This document shows, piece after piece, positions 1 to 5,400 of a DNA stretch of 8,075 nt (within the stretch, counting starts at the first letter, position 1; the number at the start of each line of letters is the position of its first letter). Below the pieces are notes generated by a model that worked only from the letters and a program-made list of their open reading frames with translations, had not been told where the DNA came from and ran no database searches. Source of the stretch: Clostridia bacterium (GTDB taxonomy: Bacteria > Bacillota > Clostridia > Oscillospirales > CAG-272). The DNA is taken from the NCBI GenBank assembly GCA_017520365.1, contig JAFXFQ010000129.1:1-8075 (forward strand), read 5' to 3'. Both the position numbers and the translations under genes were made by a program.

Positions 1-23
1 ATTAAATGCGGATTTTTAGCCGC

Positions 24-69
24 GATTGAGGTCTCTGACGTACCTTTGTACGCCGACGATACCTCAATC
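24..69. repeat. Imperfect inverted repeat / stem-loop
   Basis: Seen: the 9-base arm GATTGAGGT (24-32) is the exact reverse complement of ACCTCAATC (61-69). Inside it CGTAC (39-43) pairs with GTACG (48-52) around a CTTT loop. This gives a two-part stem with an asymmetric internal loop. A smaller hairpin, GCGG (8-11) with CCGC (20-23), lies just to its left. No T-run follows, so it is not an intrinsic terminator by itself. It may be part of a structured RNA or of a dispersed palindromic repeat; the left boundary may lie outside the window. Confidence 0.6.
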
Positions 70-99
70 ACGACTTCTGCATCCTTTTCGACAGCCCGA

Positions 100-135
100 A
101 GCCAGCTTGTCGATAACTTTATCGACAAGCTGGCT
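100..135. repeat. Perfect 17-bp inverted repeat
   Basis: Seen: AGCCAGCTTGTCGATAA (100-116) is an exact reverse complement of 119-135, with only CT between the arms. As RNA it would fold into a long stem with a small loop on either strand. No T-run follows on either strand. Its last two bases (134-135) are also the first two of the terminator stem, so the hairpins abut and cannot both be complete. The left arm has an alternative partner: TCGACAGC (88-95) can pair with GCTTGTCGA (105-113) with one bulged base. It lies downstream of ftsH and would form near the 3' end of the ftsH mRNA. Confidence 0.8.
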
Positions 136-170
136 GAAGCCTATCCTCACGGATAGGCTTCAGTTTTTTT
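134..170 (+). terminator. Strong intrinsic terminator, plus strand
   Basis: Seen: CTGAAGCCTATCC (134-146), loop TCAC (147-150), then the exact complement GGATAGGCTTCAG (151-163), followed at once by seven T (164-170). This is a textbook rho-independent terminator for transcription moving rightward. It stops three bases short of the ftsH stop codon on the opposite strand. In the ftsH direction the same stem forms 10 bases after the stop codon but is followed by CCAGCTTG, not a U-run, so it is probably one-way. It should end a transcript that starts left of, or within, bases 1-130. Confidence 0.88.
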
Positions 171-172
171 AT

Positions 173-2212
173 TTATTCTTCCTCGTCCTCTTCACGAACA
201 GGGTCTATCTTGATCTCAACAGAGGGCCCCTTGGGGCCGTCTTCTCCCTCTGCCTCACGGCGTTTTCTTTCTTCCTCGCGTCTTCTTTCGTTTTCAGCGA
301 TCTGGATAGCTCTTCTGGCATTTTCCTCCTCGCTGCGGCGGCGCTTTTCTGCCACCATCTCCTCAAGCTCCTCGAAGGTCACTCCATCCTCATCCATAGC
401 TCTCCTGAACTGCTCACCATCCATAGTCTCATACTTATGGAGGAACTTTGCAACAAAGTGAAGCTTTTCAATATTTGCAGACAGGATCTCCTTTGCAACG
501 TTATATGCATCAGTGATGATCTTATTGATCTCCTCATCGATACGGGCTGCAACCGCCTCGGAGAAATTACGGCTCTGAGAGAAGTCGCGGCCGAGGAACA
601 CCTCGCTGTCACTGTGTCCGCTGCCGAAAAGGATGGGGCCGAGATCGCTCATACCGAGCTGCATTACCATCTTGCGAGCAATATTTGTCGCTCTTTGGAT
701 GTCGTTGGATGCACCGCCCGAGAAATCATCGAATATAAGCTGCTCCGCAACACGGCCGCCCAGGAATACGGAGATCTCCTGCTTGAGCTCATTGCGGTAC
801 ACGCTGTACTTATCCTCCTCGGGAAGGTTCAGCGTATAACCGAGAGCGCGTCCGCTGGGGATAATGGATATCTTGTGAACGGGGTCTGTAAGGGGAAGGA
901 GGTGAGAAAGGATAGCGTGACCCGCCTCGTGATAAGCGGTCTTCAGCTTCTCGGATTCCTTGATCCTCATAGACTTTTTCTCGGGGCCTGCAACGATCTT
1001 ATTGAAGGCCTCCTCGATCTCATCCATACCGATGAGCTGCTTATCCTTTCTTGCCGCAAGAAGAGCCGCCTCGTTAAGGAGGTTTGCAAGATCGGCACCT
1101 GTAAATCCGCTGGTGCTCTTTGCGATAACGGAAAGCTGAACGTCTGCCTCAAGGGGCTTATTTCTTGAGTGCACCTTCAGTATCTCTTCTCTGCCCTTGA
1201 TATCGGGCTGGCTTACTGTGATCTGTCTGTCAAATCTGCCGGGACGAAGGAGAGCGGGGTCAAGAACGTCAGGGCGGTTTGTTGCAGCGATGACAATGAT
1301 GCCGTCTGTGGAGCCGAAGCCGTCCATCTCAACGAGGAGCTGGTTCAGGGTCTGCTCACGCTCATCGTGTCCTCCGCCGAGACCTGTGCCTCTCTGGCGG
1401 CCAACCGCATCGATCTCATCGATGAACACGATGGATGCGGGGTGGCGTCTTGCTGTCTCGAAAAGGTCGCGGACGCGGGATGCACCCACACCAACGTACA
1501 TTTCCACAAAGTCTGAACCGGAAATAGAGAAAAAGGGAACGCCCGCCTCACCTGCTACAGCCTTTGCAAGAAGAGTCTTACCTGTGCCGGGAGGGCCCAT
1601 CAGCAGAACACCATGGGGGATCTTTGCACCAAGCTTTGTGAACTTCTGGGGATCCTTCAAAAACTCAACGATCTCCTCAAGCTCGCCCTTTTCCTCATCT
1701 GCCCCCGCAACGTCGCGGAAGAATACTCTGGATTTATCGGCAGCCTTTGTCTTTGCCTTACCGAAGCTGTTGATCTTGCTTCCTCTGCCGCCTGCGGCCT
1801 GGCTCATCATAAACCACCAGAGGAAGATGAACACGGCCGCGATTATAAGGTAAGGGAGAAAGCCTACCCACCAGGGCATTACCTTTGCGGGAATACGGTC
1901 ATATTCCTTTATGGAATCGTTATACTCGGAAACGTCCTCCAGGAACACTCTGATATCGGCAAGCTTATATTCAAGCTTGACCGTCTTTTCCTTGCCGTCC
2001 TTACCGGCCTCAAGAATTTCCAGGGCTACGGTGCTGTCGTCGTAGTTAACATCATAGCTCTGCACCTTGCCATCCTCAAAATAGCCGATGATATCGCTGT
2101 ACTTGATTTCTTTGCCCTTAGCACCGTCACCGTACAGAAGAGCAATGGCAACAATAACAATGGCAATCATCGCCACGTACCATATAGCGACTTTAAAACC
2201 GTTTTTTTTCAT
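173..2212 (-). CDS. ftsH: ATP-dependent zinc metalloprotease FtsH
   Basis: Membrane-anchored AAA+ protease that extracts and degrades misassembled membrane proteins and some short-lived cytosolic regulators; it works as a hexamer facing the cytoplasm. Visible in the 679 residues: a first membrane segment at about 7-27, an extracytoplasmic domain to about 110, a second segment at about 113-136, then the AAA module. That module has Walker A GPPGTGKT (206-213), pore-loop FVEMYVGVG (235-243), Walker B VFIDEIDA (262-269) and arginine-finger region RPGRFDR (323-329). The M41 protease has HEAGH (428-432) and the likely third zinc ligand D504 in GASNDI. All key residues are present. A very charged Arg/Glu-rich tail (about 622-679) makes it longer than typical FtsH of around 640-650. 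The GGAGG ribosome site (2226-2230) is 13 bases from ATG, rather far. Last gene of the tilS-hpt-ftsH operon. Identity is near certain. Confidence 0.98.
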   Translation of the reverse strand: MKKNGFKVAIWYVAMIAIVIVAIALLYGDGAKGKEIKYSDIIGYFEDGKVQSYDVNYDDSTVALEILEAGKDGKEKTVKLEYKLADIRVFLEDVSEYNDSIKEYDRIPAKVMPWWVGFLPYLIIAAVFIFLWWFMMSQAAGGRGSKINSFGKAKTKAADKSRVFFRDVAGADEEKGELEEIVEFLKDPQKFTKLGAKIPHGVLLMGPPGTGKTLLAKAVAGEAGVPFFSISGSDFVEMYVGVGASRVRDLFETARRHPASIVFIDEIDAVGRQRGTGLGGGHDEREQTLNQLLVEMDGFGSTDGIIVIAATNRPDVLDPALLRPGRFDRQITVSQPDIKGREEILKVHSRNKPLEADVQLSVIAKSTSGFTGADLANLLNEAALLAARKDKQLIGMDEIEEAFNKIVAGPEKKSMRIKESEKLKTAYHEAGHAILSHLLPLTDPVHKISIIPSGRALGYTLNLPEEDKYSVYRNELKQEISVFLGGRVAEQLIFDDFSGGASNDIQRATNIARKMVMQLGMSDLGPILFGSGHSDSEVFLGRDFSQSRNFSEAVAARIDEEINKIITDAYNVAKEILSANIEKLHFVAKFLHKYETMDGEQFRRAMDEDGVTFEELEEMVAEKRRRSEEENARRAIQIAENERRREEERKRREAEGEDGPKGPSVEIKIDPVREEDEEE

Positions 2213-2240
2213 TATTCTGTTGTTTCCTCCAAAGGGTTAA

Positions 2241-2807
2241 TTATTTAGTATAGACCTCAGGCTTCAGCACGCCGACGTAAGGAAGGGTGCGGTAGCCCTC
2301 GGCATAGTCAAGACCGTAGCCTACCACGAATTCATCGGGTATCTCAAGGCCTCTGTAATCGGGAACAAAATCCACCTCGCGGCGTGAGGGCTTATCAAGA
2401 AGAGTGACACTTTTCACGCTTCTCGCTCCGTTAAGTGAAAGATACTCTGTGAGATAGGAAAGCGTTCTTCCGCTGTCGATAATATCCTCTACCACCAATA
2501 TATCCCTCTCTGAAAGGTCTGTACGTTGTAGGTCGAGAATAATATTTATTCTTCCTCCGGACACTGTGCTCTTACCGTAGGAGGAGACCTTCATGCAGTC
2601 TATCTCGCAGGGAACGGTGAGCTTTTTCATAAGATCGCCGCAAAAAACGATGCTGCCCTTGAGTATGCACAAAAGGAGAAGATTCTTATCTTCATAGTCG
2701 CGGCTTATCTCCTCGGCAAGGCGGGTGACAGTGCTGTCAAGCTCCTCCTCAGATATAAGGACCTTTGCTATGTCTTTATCAAGTTGACTCTTATGTGTTA
2801 CCTTCAT
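2241..2807 (-). CDS. hpt: Hypoxanthine(-guanine) phosphoribosyltransferase
   Basis: Purine salvage enzyme of the cytoplasm: joins hypoxanthine or guanine to PRPP, giving IMP or GMP and pyrophosphate. The 188 residues match the usual length. Visible: the PRPP-binding loop VEDIIDSGRTLSY (106-118), with E107/D108 and the probable catalytic base D111; the flexible loop SSYGKSTVSGG (75-85); LDKPSRR (137-143); and the purine-contact segment PDEFVVGYGLDYAEGYR (157-173). Its ATG shares bases with the tilS stop (ATGA, 2804-2807), a sign of translational coupling. GGAGAG (2812-2817) supplies a ribosome site. In B. subtilis the orthologous HprT is reported to partner with TilS in controlling ftsH, which follows here too. 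Whether xanthine is also a substrate cannot be read from sequence. Confidence 0.97.
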   Translation of the reverse strand: MKVTHKSQLDKDIAKVLISEEELDSTVTRLAEEISRDYEDKNLLLLCILKGSIVFCGDLMKKLTVPCEIDCMKVSSYGKSTVSGGRINIILDLQRTDLSERDILVVEDIIDSGRTLSYLTEYLSLNGARSVKSVTLLDKPSRREVDFVPDYRGLEIPDEFVVGYGLDYAEGYRTLPYVGVLKPEVYTK

Positions 2808-4189
2808 TTTTCTCTCCGTTTGTAAATATAGATATTCACTGCTTTTTCAGTTTCGCTGCCCTCCTGTGCTCCGTCACGCACTCCGACTAAGGGAACGGCA
2901 AGAATGCCGCTGTCGTCACAAACAATAGGCAGGCTGTCTCTCAGGCTGAGCGGTACCTTGCCATCGCAGAGAAGCTTTTTAAGCTTTTTCCTCATTTTAC
3001 CCATTATGATCGTATCACCGTTTTGGCGACCTCTCACATAAAGGTTTCCATTTATTTTATCACAACAAATGCAGCTGTGTAAAGATAAATTGTAAACATT
3101 TTCCACAGATGGGGCACAGGAGATCTCATTTTTTGATAAGATCACGAGGAAATCACCCATTTCAACCGGTTTATCCATCGAAAGAGAGACACTTACGGGC
3201 GACTTCTCCCCTTCGTTTTTACTTTTCGGGTCCCGTAATACGTAAGCTTTGTCAACGTCCTTAAAAAAAGCAGCCTCTCCCGGAAGGGATACGTAATGAC
3301 CGCCCACAGATGAAAGAAGCCTTCTGCAATCCCTTATATTCTTTTCCGTAAGAGAAGCCGCACTTCCCATCTCCCTTTCGTAAAGGATGCGGATCACTCT
3401 TGCAAAAAGCGCGGGGTGAAGCGCGGATAGGGCCTTTGGAGAAAGCTCACCACCGTTGACAATCCTCAATGCCTCCCCTTCAATGAAATCGCAATCCTCT
3501 CTTGCCAGAGCAGAAAGCCTCAGCACCGAGCCTGCGGCTCTTTCATTGATAGTGCGAAGAACGGGGAGCACGTCTGCGCGGATAGCGTTTCTGGTGTAGG
3601 CGGTATCTGCGTTTGTACTGTCCACCACATAATCAAGTCCCGCTTTTCTCGCATATTCTCTTATCTCCGCCGCCGTCAGGCATAGGAGCGGGCGGATAAA
3701 TCTTCCCTCTCTCTCGGGAGCAATGCCCGCAATACCCTGCACTCCGCTGCCTCTTACCATATGGAAGAGCACCGTTTCAAGATTATCGTCTGCATTGTGG
3801 GCTGTTGCTATAAGAGCTTCGGGATATTTATCAAGAAGAGACTCAAAAAAGGCGTATCGCACGTCCCTCGCCGCCTCCTCCAGACCTTTTTTCTCTTTTT
3901 TGGCAAGGGTGGGAACATCCTTTCTCTCGATTTCCAGAGGAACATCGGACTCAAGGCAGACCTTTTTGCAAAATTCCTCGTCGCGATCGGCCTCGGCGCC
4001 TCTGATCATATGATTGACATGGGCGGCTATCACCGAAAGCTCGGGATCCTCACGCTTAAGGCACGCAAGATAATAAAGGAGCACTCTGGAATCTGCCCCG
4101 CCGGAAAAGCCGACTATGATCTTTTTTTTCTTTTTCAAAAGCTCTTCAATACCGCACTCGCAGCAATAGGCTCTTATCCTTTGAAGCAA
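2804..4189 (-). CDS. tilS: tRNA(Ile)-lysidine synthetase TilS (TTG start)
   Basis: Uses ATP and lysine to convert C34 of the CAU-anticodon tRNA-Ile to lysidine, so that it reads AUA and is charged with Ile; normally essential. Numbering from the TTG start (461 residues): PP-loop SGGADS (29-34), HVNH (57-60) with RGAEADRDEEF (63-73), EEAARDVRYAFF (104-115), TAHNADDNLETVLFHMVRG (129-147), DSTNADTAYTRNAIR (190-204), then a substrate-binding region and the C-terminal TilS domain around 383-436 (GRQNGDTI, KKLKKLL). The frame stays open to an ATG at 4279, but that adds 30 residues unlike TilS (MRSFRPLYPG at the start) and has no good ribosome site. TTG at 4187-4189 sits 8 bases after a perfect AGGAGG. 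An A8 run (4122-4129) encodes part of the KKKKK just ahead of the PP-loop. Confidence 0.95.
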   Translation of the reverse strand: MLQRIRAYCCECGIEELLKKKKKIIVGFSGGADSRVLLYYLACLKREDPELSVIAAHVNHMIRGAEADRDEEFCKKVCLESDVPLEIERKDVPTLAKKEKKGLEEAARDVRYAFFESLLDKYPEALIATAHNADDNLETVLFHMVRGSGVQGIAGIAPEREGRFIRPLLCLTAAEIREYARKAGLDYVVDSTNADTAYTRNAIRADVLPVLRTINERAAGSVLRLSALAREDCDFIEGEALRIVNGGELSPKALSALHPALFARVIRILYEREMGSAASLTEKNIRDCRRLLSSVGGHYVSLPGEAAFFKDVDKAYVLRDPKSKNEGEKSPVSVSLSMDKPVEMGDFLVILSKNEISCAPSVENVYNLSLHSCICCDKINGNLYVRGRQNGDTIIMGKMRKKLKKLLCDGKVPLSLRDSLPIVCDDSGILAVPLVGVRDGAQEGSETEKAVNIYIYKRREK

Positions 4190-4197
4190 AGAATCCG

Positions 4198-4203
4198 CCT
4201 CCT
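4198..4203 (-). promoter_or_regulatory. Shine-Dalgarno deciding the tilS TTG start
   Basis: Seen on the minus strand: TAA (stop of the small upstream ORF, 4204-4206), immediately AGGAGG (4198-4203), eight bases, then TTG (4187-4189) in the TilS frame. The perfect ribosome site, normal spacing and contact with the preceding stop codon favour TTG initiation with translational coupling to the upstream ORF. Confidence 0.85.
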
Positions 4204-4407
4204 TTAGTTTTCTTCGTTTTTTAATATGTATTCTGAAAAAGCACATCCGCCCAGGGTACAAAGGACGGAAAGAGCGCATTCGTGAAGCACCGCCATCACG
4301 TCAAAGGAGGAAAAGGCACCGCCTTCAGCGTACAGCACAGTGGCAAACAGCTGCAAAAGCACGAGGCTCAGTATTGTCTTTATCAGATATTCAAGCTTTC
4401 TTCGCAT
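4204..4407 (-). CDS. Small putative membrane protein upstream of tilS
   Basis: Not recognised. 67 residues with a basic N-terminus (MRRK), a hydrophobic stretch at about 8-27 that could be a signal anchor or signal peptide (ending LYA before EGG), and a second, weaker hydrophobic segment at about 35-58 holding three cysteines (44, 50, 55), then a charged end KNEEN. Predicted topology is one or two membrane passes. In favour of a real gene: codons prefer G/C at the third position, like the neighbours; it is the first ORF after the operon promoter; and its TAA touches the tilS ribosome site. Against: the ribosome site AAGGAAGG is about 13 bases from ATG, and no family is evident. It overlaps the unlikely N-terminal extension of tilS. 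It may serve mainly as a translated leader that couples tilS expression. Confidence 0.62.
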   Translation of the reverse strand: MRRKLEYLIKTILSLVLLQLFATVLYAEGGAFSSFDVMAVLHECALSVLCTLGGCAFSEYILKNEEN

Positions 4408-4471
4408 GGATCTATAATTACCTTCCTTGATACTGATATCATTGTATACTCTGCGGCAACCTACATCAAGG

Positions 4472-4485
4472 GGTAAATTATTACC
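4472..4485. other. Small stem-loop in the leader of the tilS operon
   Basis: Seen: GGTAA (4472-4476), ATTA, TTACC (4481-4485). With two unpaired G on one side the pairing widens to AAGG/CCTT (from 4468 to 4487). It lies roughly 20-35 bases after the predicted minus-strand start point (about 4503), inside a leader of about 96 bases. It is AT-rich and short, so it may be chance or an operator-like site. I see no riboswitch or T-box consensus in this leader. Confidence 0.3.
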
Positions 4486-4509
4486 TTATTGCGATACATT
4501 ACCATTATA

Positions 4510-4538
4510 ATAATAAACAAAAGCCCTGCTCTTGTCAA
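4510..4538 (-). promoter_or_regulatory. Sigma-A promoter for the tilS-hpt-ftsH operon
   Basis: Seen on the minus strand: a perfect -35 TTGACA (4533-4538), a 17-base spacer, and -10 TATTAT (4510-4515; 5 of 6 to consensus), followed by a second AT-rich TATAAT-like hexamer. The predicted start is near 4503, leaving about 96 bases before the small ORF. This is the only strong promoter I see for the leftward operon. Confidence 0.87.
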
Positions 4539-4555
4539 GAAAATTAAAGTTTCGG

Positions 4556-4584
4556 TTTACATTTATGGACAGTTGTGGTAGAAT
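4556..4584 (+). promoter_or_regulatory. Sigma-A promoter (extended -10) for rsuA-tex
   Basis: Seen: -35 TTTACA (4556-4561), a 17-base spacer, TG at 4576-4577, and -10 TAGAAT (4579-4584), giving an extended -10. The predicted start near 4591 leaves a leader of only about 23 bases before the rsuA ATG at 4614. The -35 box is 17 bases from the -35 box of the leftward tilS promoter. Confidence 0.87.
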
Positions 4585-4601
4585 AACAGATATGACGCTA
4601 C

Positions 4602-4607
4602 AGGGGG
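4602..4607 (+). promoter_or_regulatory. Shine-Dalgarno deciding the rsuA start
   Basis: Seen: AGGGGG (4602-4607) directly touches an ATG at 4608, which is too close for initiation there. A second in-frame ATG at 4614 is six bases away, a normal spacing. The mature start is therefore taken as 4614, dropping the residues MY. Confidence 0.75.
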
Positions 4608-4613
4608 ATGTAT

Positions 4614-5327
4614 ATGCTTCGACTTGACAAATATATTGCAGATACGGGAACAGTCAGCCGCAAGGATGTGAAGGCGGCGGCAAAAAAGGGACTTATCACC
4701 GTCAACGGCATCCCCGCAAAGGACGTTTCTCAGAAAATTGACGAGAATTCCGCAAAGGTATACTACTGCGGTCAGCTCGTTAACTGGAGAAAGTATGTTT
4801 ACGTAATGCTGAATAAGCCCGCAGGCTATATCAGCTCTACAGAGGAATCAGACAAGACAGTTATGAGGCTTTTGCCCGAGGAATACTCAAAAATGGAGTG
4901 TTTTCCCTGCGGGCGGCTTGATATAGACACAGTGGGACTTCTCATCATCACAAACGACGGACCCTTGGCCCACAAGCTTCTCTCCCCCCGACACCACGCA
5001 GAAAAGACATACTATTATCACTGCTCCCCCGCCATCGGAAACGCAGAAGCTGAAAAGCTTTGCGAGGGCGTTGACATAGGCGGCTACGTGACGAAGACGT
5101 CTAAGGTAGAGCTCCTTTCGGGAGAAGAGGGCTATATCACCCTCACCGAAGGTAAATTCCACCAGATAAAGCGAATGTTTGAGGCTGTCGGATCCTCCAT
5201 AACATATTTGAAAAGAGTGGAATTCGGCACCGTGAAGCTTGACGAGAGCCTTTCGGAGGGCGAGTGGCGTGAGCTTACAGAGAATGAGCTTGAGGCTTTG
5301 AAAAAAGCAGCCGGTGAGGAAGAATAA
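4614..5327 (+). CDS. rsuA: 16S rRNA pseudouridine synthase, RsuA family
   Basis: Isomerises a uridine of small-subunit rRNA to pseudouridine (U516 in E. coli 16S). Numbered from the ATG at 4614 (237 residues, normal for RsuA): an N-terminal S4-type RNA-binding domain at about 1-50 (RLDKYIADTG, SRKDVKAAAKKGLITVNG), then the catalytic domain with VMLNKPAGYISST (64-76), GRLDIDTVGLL (100-110; catalytic Asp is probably D103) and KFHQIKRMF (182-190). The HQIKRMF form fits RsuA better than the RluB/RluE branch, though the exact target base is inferred from the family. It is unusually rich in cysteine around 96-99 (CFPC). First gene of the rightward unit, with its own strong promoter; tex follows after 73 bases with no clear terminator or promoter between. 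Confidence 0.92.
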   Translation: MLRLDKYIADTGTVSRKDVKAAAKKGLITVNGIPAKDVSQKIDENSAKVYYCGQLVNWRKYVYVMLNKPAGYISSTEESDKTVMRLLPEEYSKMECFPCGRLDIDTVGLLIITNDGPLAHKLLSPRHHAEKTYYYHCSPAIGNAEAEKLCEGVDIGGYVTKTSKVELLSGEEGYITLTEGKFHQIKRMFEAVGSSITYLKRVEFGTVKLDESLSEGEWRELTENELEALKKAAGEEE

Positions 5328-5400
5328 AACAATCCAAGCTTTTTGAGTGCAGGATCTTTTTTAAGGCCTTGCGTATCACAAACCATACAAAGAGGTAACC

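Noticed and set aside
1..103. Minus-strand open stretch (VVIEVSSAYKGTSETS) as the end or start of a protein gene
   Set aside because: It has no start codon with a ribosome site in view, and the sequence is explained by overlapping palindromes. No domain is recognisable.
26..1168. A 380-codon plus-strand open frame opposite ftsH, with further open frames at 1169-1516 and 1613-2248
   Set aside because: They mirror the well-conserved ftsH coding strand, have no ribosome site or family resemblance, and the first starts inside the palindromic block. Treated as antisense shadows.
2224..2290. Possible separate ftsH promoter with a TATACT-like -10 near the end of hpt
   Set aside because: At 17-base spacing the upstream hexamer is TCGGCG, far from TTGACA, and there is no TG extension. 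It is not enough to call.
4465..4500. A 12-codon leader peptide frame (MYRNKVIIYPLM) after the tilS-operon promoter
   Set aside because: Its ATG falls only a few bases after the predicted transcript start, with no ribosome site and no run of regulatory codons.
4481..4511. A plus-strand TATAAT (4506-4511) as an additional rsuA promoter
   Set aside because: The nearest -35-like hexamer, TTGCGA, is only 11 bases away. The hexamer overlaps the -10 of the much better leftward promoter.
5328..5400. Possible terminator or promoter between rsuA and tex
   Set aside because: A T-rich run follows only a 4-bp ATCC/GGAT pairing with a large loop, and no -35/-10 pair fits. Co-transcription is simpler.
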